Assembly: GCF_018403685.1 (NCBI RefSeq)
Contig: NZ_BOVK01000041.1
Coordinates: 46,199 to 110,198 of the forward strand
Reading direction: 5' to 3'
Length of the DNA: 64,000 bases
Source of the DNA: Xylanibacillus composti
GTDB taxonomy: Bacteria > Bacillota > Bacilli > Paenibacillales > K13
Every line of letters begins with the position of its first letter. Position 1 is the first letter of the stretch. The position numbers and the translations under genes were made by a program. This document shows, in pieces, positions 44,933 to 53,364 of this stretch. Below the pieces are notes generated by a model. That model searched no databases. It was not told the DNA's origin and worked only from the letters and a program-made list of their open reading frames with translations.

Positions 44933-46468
44933 CTAGTTCACTCTATCCTCGATCATGGTTGCCAGCATGCTTTCCACTGTAGCTTCGGGCGCTACACAAT
45001 GAACCGGGATGCCTTTGCCCGCTGCGGTTTGGGCAGTGACCGGGCCGATGCAGACAGCCTTGGCCTTGCTGAGCAGTTCAAGTGGATGGGCATGATAGGC
45101 TGATATCACATTCCATAAATTCGTCACGGTTGAGCTGCTGGTAAACGTAATGTAATCGACGCTTCCCTTCAGCAGCAAATCGATCACCACTTCCGCACCG
45201 TCCGCGCTTGTGACGGTTTCGTAGACGTCGACCTCGACAACCTCCAGCCCCAGCCTAACCAATTCCTTCGGCAGCCAGGCCCGGGCAATCGCCGACCGGG
45301 GAAGAAGCACGCGTTGTCCAGCCTGAAGCTCTGGCAGCAGACTCTCAAATAGCCCCTCCGCCTGATATTGCTCGGGCAGGCTCGTCGCCACAATGCCGCG
45401 GTTGCGCAAAGCTTCCGCTGTTTTGGGACCGACGGCTGCAATCCGGACCCGATGCAGCTTGCGCACATCCTCGCCTACTTGCACCATCCGGTCGAAGAAA
45501 TGCGAGACCCCGTTAGCGCTGGTGAACATCAGCCAATCAAAGCCGTCAGCCTGGCGGATGGCATTATCCAGTCGCGAGGATGCCGCCGGATCGGCTGGCT
45601 CCCGAATTTGGATAACCGGGAATTCGATCGGTTCGCCGCCCAGTTCTGCAATGCGATCAACGAGTTCGCTCGCTTGGGCCCGTGCTCTGGTGACTAATAT
45701 CCGCTTGCCAAATAAGGGCTTCTTCTCCATCCATTTCAGCTTGTCCCGCAACCGGACGACCTCACCGACAACAATGACGGCAGGCGGCTTGAAATCCGCT
45801 TGTTCCACCTGATCCGCGATTGTTGCCAGCGTTCCAGTCAGCGTCTCTTGCTCCGGACGCGTCCCCCAGCGGACAAGAGCAATCGGGGTAGCGGGTGAGC
45901 GGCCGTGCTGAATCAGCTGCTCGCTGATGTAGCGGATTTTGGCGACGCCCATCAGGAAGATCAGCGTGTCCGCCGCATTCGCCACTTTGTCCCAGTGTAT
46001 GGTCGTATCCAGTTTTTCCGGCTGCTCATGACCCGTCACAACCAGGAAGGAAGAATTGAAGTCCCTATGCGTAACCGGAATGCCCGCATAAGCCGGAACC
46101 GCTACAGCCGACGTAATCCCGGGCACGATATCATATTCGATCCCGTGCTGCACGAGTAGCTCAGCTTCTTCGCCGACGCGCCCGAACACGCTCGGGTCTC
46201 CGCCCTTCAAGCGGGTAACGGTCTTCCCCTGCAGGGCCAAATCAACCAGCAGCTGGTTGATTTCCTCCTGCTTCATCGTGTGCCGATCCGGACGCTTGCC
46301 GACATAGATGAGTTCTGCGCCCGGCTTGGCTTTCATCAGCAGCGCGGCGCCGGCAAGCCGGTCATAAACTACGGCATCAGAGCGCTGCAGCGCTTCCAGC
46401 CCCTTCACCGTAATCAGTTTCGGATCTCCCGGGCCGGCGCCCACCAAATAGACTCTCCCCTTCTCCAC
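44933..46468 (-). CDS. cobA-hemD: fused uroporphyrinogen-III C-methyltransferase / uroporphyrinogen-III synthase
   Basis: A 511-residue two-domain protein. Residues 1-245 are the SUMT methyltransferase ([42 protein letters not shown]), which makes precorrin-2 for siroheme. Residues 255-505 are HemD ([43 protein letters not shown]), which closes the uroporphyrinogen III ring. The fusion puts the siroheme branch point in one protein. The start is GTG 46468 with GGGGAGG upstream, 3 nt after the hemC stop. Such fusions are common in Paenibacillus and clostridia. Confidence 0.96.
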   Translation of the reverse strand: MEKGRVYLVGAGPGDPKLITVKGLEALQRSDAVVYDRLAGAALLMKAKPGAELIYVGKRPDRHTMKQEEINQLLVDLALQGKTVTRLKGGDPSVFGRVGEEAELLVQHGIEYDIVPGITSAVAVPAYAGIPVTHRDFNSSFLVVTGHEQPEKLDTTIHWDKVANAADTLIFLMGVAKIRYISEQLIQHGRSPATPIALVRWGTRPEQETLTGTLATIADQVEQADFKPPAVIVVGEVVRLRDKLKWMEKKPLFGKRILVTRARAQASELVDRIAELGGEPIEFPVIQIREPADPAASSRLDNAIRQADGFDWLMFTSANGVSHFFDRMVQVGEDVRKLHRVRIAAVGPKTAEALRNRGIVATSLPEQYQAEGLFESLLPELQAGQRVLLPRSAIARAWLPKELVRLGLEVVEVDVYETVTSADGAEVVIDLLLKGSVDYITFTSSSTVTNLWNVISAYHAHPLELLSKAKAVCIGPVTAQTAAGKGIPVHCVAPEATVESMLATMIEDRVN

Positions 46469-46471
46469 CCG

Positions 46472-47413
46472 TTATCCTCCCCTAACCTCGTCCAATATAG
46501 CGGCGGCCCCCTGCGCAAGCAGCTTGTCCGCCACTTGTATGCCAAGCTTGGCCGGTTCAGTCCCGCTCTGTTTCTCTCTCAGCAAGGTCTGTCCGTCTGG
46601 AGAGCCCACCATTCCGCTCAGCTCGATCACAGGCTTGCCCTCAATCTGCCGCAGCTCCGCATAAGCGCCAAGCGGAACCTGACATCCGCCATTCAATCGG
46701 GCCAGGAAAGCCCGCTCCGCCTCGACGCATTGCGCTGTTTCCGCATGGTGCAGTCTGGAGAGCAGAGAGAGCGCCTCCCGGTCGTCCTCCCGGCATTCAA
46801 TCCCGAGCGCCCCTTGCCCCACTGCGGGAATGCTGATATCTTCCGGGATATAAGCGGTTATTTGGTCCTGCCAGCCTACGCGGTGCAAGCCTGCCGCAGC
46901 CAAGATAACAGCGTCAAATCCGTCTGTTTCTAGCTTGCGCATGCGCGATTCGATATTGCCGCGAATCCATTCGACTTGAAGATCCGGCCTGTATGCTTTC
47001 AGCTGACTGGATCGCCGCAAACTGCTGGTTCCGATCTTCGCTCCCGGGGGAAGCGAGTCCAAACTGTCGGCCACACGGGAAATCAAGCAGTCTCTAGGAT
47101 CCTCCCGTTCGGGAACCGCTCCCAGCACGAATCCTTCAGGCAGCTCGGAAGGGACGTCTTTCATGCTGTGAACCGCCATGTCAATCTCGCCATCCATGAG
47201 CGCCTGCTCAATTTCCTTCACGAACAGTCCTTTGCCGCCGACCTTGGAGAGGGTGACGTCAAGGATTCTGTCTCCTTTCGTAACAATCTTTTTTACTTCA
47301 AATGTATAAGGCAAGCCCTGTTCACGGCAGATGCTCTCGAGCGCCGCGATAACATGCCCGGTTTGGGTCATGGCCAGATGGCTTTGTCTTGTTCCTACCA
47401 CAAAGGTGCGCAT
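46472..47413 (-). CDS. hemC: hydroxymethylbilane synthase
   Basis: A 313-residue porphobilinogen deaminase (VGTRQSHLAMTQTG at the N-terminus; DVPSELPEGFVLGAVPEREDPRD). The dipyrromethane-cofactor Cys lies in LNGGCQVPLGAYAEL. The ATG 47413 lies inside the end of the precorrin-2 dehydrogenase gene (19-nt overlap) with GGAGGA upstream. Confidence 0.97.
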   Translation of the reverse strand: MRTFVVGTRQSHLAMTQTGHVIAALESICREQGLPYTFEVKKIVTKGDRILDVTLSKVGGKGLFVKEIEQALMDGEIDMAVHSMKDVPSELPEGFVLGAVPEREDPRDCLISRVADSLDSLPPGAKIGTSSLRRSSQLKAYRPDLQVEWIRGNIESRMRKLETDGFDAVILAAAGLHRVGWQDQITAYIPEDISIPAVGQGALGIECREDDREALSLLSRLHHAETAQCVEAERAFLARLNGGCQVPLGAYAELRQIEGKPVIELSGMVGSPDGQTLLREKQSGTEPAKLGIQVADKLLAQGAAAILDEVRGG

Positions 47414-48048
47414 GGGTGTTCCTCCATTCTCTTGATCCATTCCTCGGTGCGCTCCGCCACCGTTCCTTCCGCAAGCCATTCGGACACCTGCTCGACTACT
47501 AGTCGGCGCATGAATTCCTTGCGAGCCTGTTCATCGTTCACTCTTGATTTTAGCATGTTTCGCATGCGTTCCAAAAACAGCGCCAGCACCTCGTACTCTT
47601 CGCTTATCGTCACTTCCAGCTTGCGCCGAACCTCAACGGCAAGATGGGGGCTCGCGCCCGATGCCGTCACTGCTATATGTAACGGGCCTCGACGAAAGCC
47701 AGTCGGAACGACAAAGCTTCCCTCCCCGGGCTCGTTAGCCACATTCGCCCATATGCCATGCTGCTCGGCCTCCTGCGCAACCTGTCTGTTCACGTCGGGG
47801 TCGTCGGAAGCCGCGAACACCAGACTGGCTTTGGACGCATCTCCCGCGCGGTACAAGCGCTGACGCCACTCCAGCACGCCTTGTTCGTGCCAGAACCGAA
47901 GCTGGCTCGTTACCGTCGGGCTAATGACGCACACGCTTCCCCTTGCGTCAAGCAGGGCTGCTGTTTTTCGTTCGGCCACCTTGCCACCGCCGACTACGAT
48001 GCACCGTTTCCCTGCAATATCCGCCATCATAGCATAGTATCGTTTCAC
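47395..48048 (-). CDS. precorrin-2 dehydrogenase (siroheme synthesis)
   Basis: A 217-residue protein like the N-terminal half of CysG, YlnF and Met8p. The NAD motif is GKRCIVVGGGKVAERK, followed by FAASDDPDVNRQV and VTASGASPHLAVEVRRKLE. It oxidises precorrin-2 to sirohydrochlorin; whether it also inserts iron cannot be told. Together with the SUMT domain two genes downstream it completes most of the siroheme branch inside the heme operon. The start is probably GTG 48048, right after the hemX stop; ATG codons six and seven codons later are alternatives. Confidence 0.9.
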   Translation of the reverse strand: MKRYYAMMADIAGKRCIVVGGGKVAERKTAALLDARGSVCVISPTVTSQLRFWHEQGVLEWRQRLYRAGDASKASLVFAASDDPDVNRQVAQEAEQHGIWANVANEPGEGSFVVPTGFRRGPLHIAVTASGASPHLAVEVRRKLEVTISEEYEVLALFLERMRNMLKSRVNDEQARKEFMRRLVVEQVSEWLAEGTVAERTEEWIKRMEEHPCAPLW

Positions 48049-48052
48049 AGTC

Positions 48053-48889
48053 TCACCGCCAAACCCAGCTGTGGAAATTCGATAAGGACATAGAGACGAC
48101 AAAATTCAAAATAATGACCGCATAGGCCCCCAAATTCAGTTGAGCCAAGCGCCAGGACGACCACTTGGCCGAAGCGCGTTGGACCAGATAAGCCGCATAG
48201 ACCGCAAGCAGCAGGAGCGAGCTGAGCACCTTGGGATCAAAAGCGAGTGTCCAATCTCCCATGACAATAATCCAGCCAATGCCGAGCAGCAGCGACAGAA
48301 GCAGCAGGGACATGCCGATTACAGCCGTCACAAAGCTTGACTTTTCCACCCTGTCCAGGCTTGGAGCCCGTTGCAGCACCACCGACCACCGCTTGGACTT
48401 AAGACGTTGGTGGATGAACAGATACAATCCCGCGAAAACGGCCGACAAAGTAAAGGACGCGTAGCTGCAAATCGCTACTATAATATGAAACATCAGCAGC
48501 TTGTCGCTGAAGGGAAGGCGATTACCGCTCGGCACGGTCGCTTCATTGTTGAACAACGCCAGCACCAGCACCATGAAGCCGGCACAACTCAGAACAAATA
48601 CCAAGAGATCATAGCTGAAAAGCTTGGACAGCGAGAAGACCAAAGTCAGCGTCACCAACACCCATGCGAAAAAAAACAATGTTTCGAACATCGTCAACAC
48701 CGGCACGTAGTCTCCAGCGAACATGCGAGTAAAGAAAAACGCAGCCTTCAGCAGCCAAACAAAAGCAAGCAGCCCTGTGCCCGTCTGTTTCACATGCCGA
48801 TCATGACGCAAAAAATCGGAAAAGAAGAACAGAAGGCTCAGGGCGTATAAATACAAGATGATGTCAAACATCCAATTGTTCGTAATCAT
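48053..48889 (-). CDS. hemX: HemX (CcsA-like membrane protein)
   Basis: A 278-residue integral membrane protein with about eight helices, resembling cytochrome c assembly proteins of the CcsA/HemX family. In B. subtilis HemX lowers the amount of HemA and so limits heme synthesis. The ATG 48889 has GGGGGTG upstream. It sits directly after hemA as in other Bacillales. Confidence 0.9.
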   Translation of the reverse strand: MITNNWMFDIILYLYALSLLFFFSDFLRHDRHVKQTGTGLLAFVWLLKAAFFFTRMFAGDYVPVLTMFETLFFFAWVLVTLTLVFSLSKLFSYDLLVFVLSCAGFMVLVLALFNNEATVPSGNRLPFSDKLLMFHIIVAICSYASFTLSAVFAGLYLFIHQRLKSKRWSVVLQRAPSLDRVEKSSFVTAVIGMSLLLLSLLLGIGWIIVMGDWTLAFDPKVLSSLLLLAVYAAYLVQRASAKWSSWRLAQLNLGAYAVIILNFVVSMSLSNFHSWVWR

Positions 48890-48911
48890 GGAAAGCACCC
48901 CCGCCCGCTCA

Positions 48912-50288
48912 CTAGGAGCGCGCCAACGCCTGACGAGGCCGCAGCAACGCCTGGTGATCCCGGGAACCCGCCGCAGCAAGCTTCATGCTGCCGACTGTCT
49001 GTGCATGGGCCTGCTGATCAAGCTGTTCCTCCAAAGCAAAAATCTTGGTAAACATCTCAATCGCTTCATCACCGTCTTTTTCTGCGGCCATCTCTTTAAT
49101 GCGCAGAATGGGGTCGTGCATCATTTGGTTGACAATGCTTTTGGTCAACTTGCGAATCACTTTCATTTCCCGCTCCGACAAATCCGGCAGCTTCTTCATC
49201 AAGCTGTCCATGGTCTCTTCGTGCACATGGGCCGCCTTCTCCTGCAAAGCGCGAATGACGGGGCTTAGGCCCAACGTTTTGAACCATTGGTCGAAAGCAT
49301 TCATTTCCCGTACAATCATCGCTTCGATCTTGACAGCCTCCTGACGGCGCTGCTCGATATTGCTCTCGACAATCCCTTCCAGATCGTCGATGTCATACAG
49401 AAACACATTCTGCACGTCCATAATAGCCGGATCCAGGTCACGGGGCACCGCAATGTCGATCATAAACAGCGGGCGCGATTTCCGCCGCTTCATCGTTTGC
49501 TCCAGCTGCGACCTGGTCAGCACGTAGCCGGATGCCCCTGTCGAACTGATCACGATATCCGCCTGCACAAGCTGCTCTTCCATTTCCTCCAGCGTGCATG
49601 CTGTGCCCTGGAACTTGGCGGCCAGCTGAGCGGCCCGCTCCATGGAGCGATTCGCTACTACGACCTTGGCGCATCCATTGGCATGCAGATGCTTCGCCGT
49701 CAGCTCACTCATCTTGCCCGCGCCCAAGATCAGCACCGATTTGCCTGCAAAGCTGCCAAAAATCCGCTTGCCGAGCTCGACTGCCGCATAGCTGACCGAA
49801 ACCGCACTCTCGCCAATGGACGTTTCCGAATGCGCCCGCTTGGCCATCGTGATGGCTTGCTTGAACAGCATATTAAACAGGGTGCCGGTTGCCTTCTGCT
49901 CCTGCGCGGTCAAAAAGGCATCGCGCACCTGCCCCAGGATTTGCGTTTCGCCGACAATCATGGAGTCCAGTCCGCTCGTTACCCGGAACAAGTGTTCAAT
50001 AGCTTTGTCGTCCTCGTGAATATATAAATGTGTATGGAAGTCTTGAATCGGCACGCCGAACCATTGCTCCATAAAGGAACGAATATGATAGCCGCAAACA
50101 TGGTGACGATCCACAACGGCATAAATTTCAGTCCGATTGCAGGTGGCGACAATCACGCATTCCAGGATGCTCTTGGTTGCCTTCAGACGCTTCAACGCTT
50201 CCGGCATATCCGCTTCAGCAATGGCGAAGCGCTCCCGAATCGCAACAGGCGCCGTTTTGTAATTGAGGCCGACCGCTAGTATATGCAT
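48912..50288 (-). CDS. hemA: glutamyl-tRNA reductase
   Basis: A 458-residue enzyme that reduces glutamyl-tRNA to glutamate-1-semialdehyde, the first committed step of tetrapyrrole synthesis. Motifs: GLNYKTAPVAIRERF, the catalytic Cys in VIVATCNRTEIY and the NADPH fold VLILGAGKMSELTAKHL. The ATG at 50288 follows a GAGGAGGTG site. It is the first gene of the cluster, downstream of an extended -10 promoter. Confidence 0.98.
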   Translation of the reverse strand: MHILAVGLNYKTAPVAIRERFAIAEADMPEALKRLKATKSILECVIVATCNRTEIYAVVDRHHVCGYHIRSFMEQWFGVPIQDFHTHLYIHEDDKAIEHLFRVTSGLDSMIVGETQILGQVRDAFLTAQEQKATGTLFNMLFKQAITMAKRAHSETSIGESAVSVSYAAVELGKRIFGSFAGKSVLILGAGKMSELTAKHLHANGCAKVVVANRSMERAAQLAAKFQGTACTLEEMEEQLVQADIVISSTGASGYVLTRSQLEQTMKRRKSRPLFMIDIAVPRDLDPAIMDVQNVFLYDIDDLEGIVESNIEQRRQEAVKIEAMIVREMNAFDQWFKTLGLSPVIRALQEKAAHVHEETMDSLMKKLPDLSEREMKVIRKLTKSIVNQMMHDPILRIKEMAAEKDGDEAIEMFTKIFALEEQLDQQAHAQTVGSMKLAAAGSRDHQALLRPRQALARS

Positions 50289-50326
50289 GTTCCCGCACAC
50301 CTCCTCTTGTATGAAAATCACTATTG

Positions 50327-50335
50327 ATTATAGCA
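50327..50335 (-). promoter_or_regulatory. extended -10 promoter of hemA
   Basis: TGCTATAAT on the minus strand (consensus TATAAT at 50327-50332 with the TGn extension), about 40 nt upstream of hemA. No good -35 at 17 nt. Confidence 0.6.
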
Positions 50336-50420
50336 TACTTGTCGAATCCGGGCGGACAAAGTTTTGAATAAAGTTTGAAAATATCTTTTATCACTGTGGG
50401 CTAGTATTCCCGAAATCAGG

Positions 50421-50951
50421 CTACTCTAACAGTACTTCCTGCAAAAACTGACGCATCGCCTCATCAGCTTGGGCGAGTTCTTCATTCGCAGGCTTGGACA
50501 CCTTGCCTTCATCCGTAATGAGCCGCCCGTAAATCGGCTGCAGCGATCCGACGAACTTGTTCATCCGCTCAAGCACCTGGGTTTCCTCCGGCCTTAAGGC
50601 ACGATTGCCCGTAATTTGCAAACTCAACAAATACTGCTGGAAATCAGCGAGCGCCTCAAGACCTGCAACCTTTCCCTTTCCTGCGGCAAGCTCCAGCCGC
50701 TGATGAACGAATTGCATCGTATAGGCCGCTTGTTGGAGCGAATTCAGCGAACCGGTCGAACCGGCGCCCGCCGCTTCCGTCGTTACGCTTTGCAGCAATT
50801 GAAGCTGAAACATGGATACTTGATGAAGCAGAACGGTTGCGTTTTCCTGTTCCGGCTTGGCTACATAAACCTGATACATCTGAACAATCGGCCACCCGAT
50901 CAAGATGAAGAGCAGCACATAAAACAACGCCTTCGCTTTTTGTCTGGCCAT
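50421..50951 (-). CDS. membrane-anchored hypothetical protein
   Basis: A 176-residue protein starting MARQKAKALFYVLLF, with one N-terminal membrane helix (about residues 8-26). A helical outside domain rich in Gln, Leu and Glu follows (FQLQLLQSVTTEA to the C-terminus). GGGAGGG lies 6 nt before ATG 50951; the longer frame to 51023 lacks a site. I do not recognise a family. It sits between speD and hemA, with no clear terminator before the hemA promoter. Confidence 0.7.
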   Translation of the reverse strand: MARQKAKALFYVLLFILIGWPIVQMYQVYVAKPEQENATVLLHQVSMFQLQLLQSVTTEAAGAGSTGSLNSLQQAAYTMQFVHQRLELAAGKGKVAGLEALADFQQYLLSLQITGNRALRPEETQVLERMNKFVGSLQPIYGRLITDEGKVSKPANEELAQADEAMRQFLQEVLLE

Positions 50952-51089
50952 AGGCACCCTCCCTTCACATGCTTGTATATGCATATGGACAGAAGGGTGA
51001 GAAAATAACACACAGTTTCCCACGAAAGTGAAGGGAAGCTTTGAAGCCTGTTCCGATTCCTTTCGCGGGGGCTGTACAGGTTATAGGTA

Positions 51090-51118
51090 AACAAATAACC
51101 ACGGATTGCTCCGTGGTT
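51090..51118 (-). terminator. terminator after speD
   Basis: AACCACGGA and TCCGTGGTT (51097-51118) form a 9-bp perfect stem with a 4-nt loop; T-rich sequence follows on the minus strand. Confidence 0.7.
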
Positions 51119-51138
51119 TTCGTTGTCATTCTTAAGTT

Positions 51139-51540
51139 TTACTTCACGGTCTGCAATTGCTTCATGTCCGGTGTTTCAACCTGAAGCTCGCCGATGCCGC
51201 GAATGAGTTTTTTCGCATGGACTGTTGTTGGTTCCAGGATGGATACCAAGTAGTCGATTGCTACTTGCGGGTCTACGGTTTCTCCACAGGTATAACAGTC
51301 TACTGCTGCGAATCCTTTCTCAGGATACGTGTGGATGGAGAGGTGACTTTCTGATAACAGCACCAATACTGTCGCGCCCTGAGGCTCGAATTGCTTGCCT
51401 TGTACAGACAGCACCGTTGCACCGGAGGCTTCTGCCGCTTCTACCATGTGTGCTTGCAGCCACTCCGCATTGTTTAATTTGTCAAAATCGACACCCCAAG
51501 TGTCAACAGCAACATGTCTTCCGAAAGTTGAGTATTCCAT
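51139..51540 (-). CDS. speD: S-adenosylmethionine decarboxylase proenzyme
   Basis: A 133-residue class 1B AdoMet decarboxylase (MEYSTFGRHVAVDTWGV). It self-cleaves at the Glu-Ser bond in LSESHLSIHTYPE to create the pyruvoyl cofactor and supplies decarboxylated AdoMet for spermidine synthesis. Cys in DCYTCGETVDP is the conserved proton donor. ATG 51540 with AAGGGGG upstream. A structured leader precedes it. Confidence 0.97.
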   Translation of the reverse strand: MEYSTFGRHVAVDTWGVDFDKLNNAEWLQAHMVEAAEASGATVLSVQGKQFEPQGATVLVLLSESHLSIHTYPEKGFAAVDCYTCGETVDPQVAIDYLVSILEPTTVHAKKLIRGIGELQVETPDMKQLQTVK

Positions 51541-51589
51541 CTTCCGGTTCCCCCTTCCTAGGAATAAAATGTTTGGAAATTTCATCCGC

Positions 51590-51674
51590 TAGGACCTACG
51601 TCATTCACTTCTCGAGGGAAGAACTCTCTCACAACTTACGTTGTCCTGAGATCCTGAGTGAATCCTGGTTCCTA
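51590..51674 (-). ncRNA. structured 5' leader of speD
   Basis: Three nested complementary segments can be read on the minus strand. The outer pair is TAGGAACC (51667-51674) with GGTCCTA (51590-51596), one bulge. Inside it ATTCACT (51657-51663) pairs with AGTGAAT (51603-51609). The inner pair is CTC-ACAAC with GTTGTGAG (51628-51650). No T-run follows, so it is not a simple terminator. The promoter is unclear: TTGACA lies at 51684-51689 without a matching -10. I know of no named riboswitch that fits. Confidence 0.45.
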
Positions 51675-51877
51675 ATATAAAGTTGTCAACGAAGATAAAA
51701 ATAACATCTATCCGGACGAATTGCAATACTTTTTTTTCGAATATCTAGTAAAGGGAAAAGCCCAATTTGCCAATGGTCATGCTTGCGTGCTCATGCGCTG
51801 TTTATCTCCGGTTTGCTCGCCTGTTATAGAAACTGGACAACCTCCCCGCGCACAAGGCCGGGTTGCCCGCAAGCAAG

Positions 51878-51916
51878 AAAAAAACGCCGAGTCCGAATAT
51901 CCATTCGTTCTCGGCG
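51878..51916 (-). terminator. terminator after the 196-residue gene
   Basis: CGCCGAG and CTCGGCG (51885-51916) form the stem base, followed by seven T on the minus strand. Confidence 0.85.
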
Positions 51917-51935
51917 ATCCTCACCTTTCCTCGCA

Positions 51936-52526
51936 CTAAGCTTCCAATATAAACAAGCGCCTGGTCATCTTGCGAAGCTCGCTGTCAATGCGGCTCCGCT
52001 CAGCCTCATCAGCAGCTTGATTTCGCCGGTCCAGCAGAACATTAATATCCATGCGTATCAACATGATTTCTTCTTCGACATCCTGCTTGCGGTACAATTG
52101 CTCCAGCTTGCCGACCGTATTCTTGTACTCGAATATCAGCTTGCGCTCATGGCCGCGCACTTCCTCAATCTTGGCCACTGCGCCCTGCGTGTAGTGATAA
52201 ACCATGACATAGCCATTATAAATTCGATGAACGAGAGCGTCGCCTTTGAAATCCGCTACTGCTTTGCGCATCGCATTCACCAGCGCGGGTCGAATCAAAC
52301 GGAATGAACCGGTTACCAAGTAGCTTCCTCCGTGGCGTTCGAACGTCAGGGTTCCTTCCTCGCCGTCCTGATTTTCCAGAAAGGCCAATTCCTGATTGCC
52401 GTTATCAAATACCTTCATCTGCAAAGAGACCTGGTGATCTGCAAACAACTGCATGAACGTTCTCAATTCGGCTTCCGTAACTGTAAAGCAGGCTTTGACA
52501 TATTGCGTCGCTAACCGCTTAGCCAT
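51936..52526 (-). CDS. conserved-looking protein of unknown function
   Basis: A 196-residue soluble protein beginning MAKRLATQYVKACFTVTEAE. The first two thirds look alpha/beta (QELAFLENQDGEEGTLTFERHGGSYLVTGSFRL), and the last 60 residues form a charged helical, probably coiled-coil region (KNTVGKLEQLYRKQDVEEEI onward). GAGGGG lies before ATG 52526, a strong TATAAT is upstream at about 52579-52584, and a strong terminator follows. I do not recognise a family. Confidence 0.7.
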   Translation of the reverse strand: MAKRLATQYVKACFTVTEAELRTFMQLFADHQVSLQMKVFDNGNQELAFLENQDGEEGTLTFERHGGSYLVTGSFRLIRPALVNAMRKAVADFKGDALVHRIYNGYVMVYHYTQGAVAKIEEVRGHERKLIFEYKNTVGKLEQLYRKQDVEEEIMLIRMDINVLLDRRNQAADEAERSRIDSELRKMTRRLFILEA

Positions 52527-52640
52527 AAATACCCCTCGATTCATTTTTTTCAGACAAAGAGATACTTTCTCATCAATTATTATACTATACAAGGAGTAAA
52601 TATTCCTGCTTCCGGAGTGCGATTTAGCCGCAAATACAGG

Positions 52641-52675
52641 AAAAAACACGGTTAGCCCCGCATCCTCCCGCGTTT
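52641..52675 (-). terminator. probable terminator after engB
   Basis: AACGCGG pairs with CCGTGTT (with one wobble) around a 16-nt loop on the minus strand, followed by six T. Lies 44 nt after the engB stop. Confidence 0.5.
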
Positions 52676-52718
52676 TCACCCAAAATTCTCTTCATGTTGC
52701 CCATTGTTCAAGCAATCG

Positions 52719-53345
52719 CTAGGTGATATCATCTTTCGCATCAAAAAATTCGGGCTCTCCACCATGGATCGCTTCCACCAGATAAGACCAAAGCTCCTCG
52801 CGGCCCAGCCCGCTTTCCGAAGAGAACAGCAGAGGCTGCTGCCCTTCCGGCATGCCCAACGTTTGCTGCGCCAGACGAATATGCTTCTGCCACTTGGAGC
52901 GGGGGAGCTTGTCCGCCTTCGTGGCTACGACAAGGCAGGGGATGTCATAATGCTGCATCCAGTCATACATCAAACAGTCGTCCTCGGTTGGAGCATGACG
53001 CAGATCGACAATCAGCAAGACGAGCCGCAGCGGCTCGCGTTCACGCAAATACGCCTCAATCAGCTCTCCCCATTTTTTGCGCTGCACCTTCGAAACTTTC
53101 GCATAGCCGTACCCTGGGAAATCCACAAAGTATAATTGCCCGTTGATCCGATAGTAATTCAAGGTTTGGGTTTTGCCCGGCTGCGAGCTTGTTCTAGCCA
53201 GTGATTTGCGCTGCAGCATCCGATTGATCAAGGAGCTTTTGCCCACATTGGAACGCCCCGCCAGAGCGATTTCCGGCAGGGCATCTTGCGGAAACTGATG
53301 CGGAGCGGCAGCGCTGATGACAAATTCAGCCTGAGTCACTTTCAT
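52719..53345 (-). CDS. engB: ribosome biogenesis GTPase EngB/YsxC
   Basis: A 208-residue small GTPase (G1 [10 protein letters not shown]3 [10 protein letters not shown]4 ATKADK) needed for 50S subunit assembly. ATG 53345 follows GGAGGA and lies 19 nt after the lonA stop, the conserved lonA-ysxC pair. Confidence 0.96.
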   Translation of the reverse strand: MKVTQAEFVISAAAPHQFPQDALPEIALAGRSNVGKSSLINRMLQRKSLARTSSQPGKTQTLNYYRINGQLYFVDFPGYGYAKVSKVQRKKWGELIEAYLREREPLRLVLLIVDLRHAPTEDDCLMYDWMQHYDIPCLVVATKADKLPRSKWQKHIRLAQQTLGMPEGQQPLLFSSESGLGREELWSYLVEAIHGGEPEFFDAKDDIT

Positions 53346-53364
53346 CGTCCGTCCTCCGTCCCAC

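Noticed and set aside
51684..51689. TTGACA as -35 of speD
   Set aside because: At 16-18 nt spacing only AGGATT-like sequence is found, which is not a credible -10.
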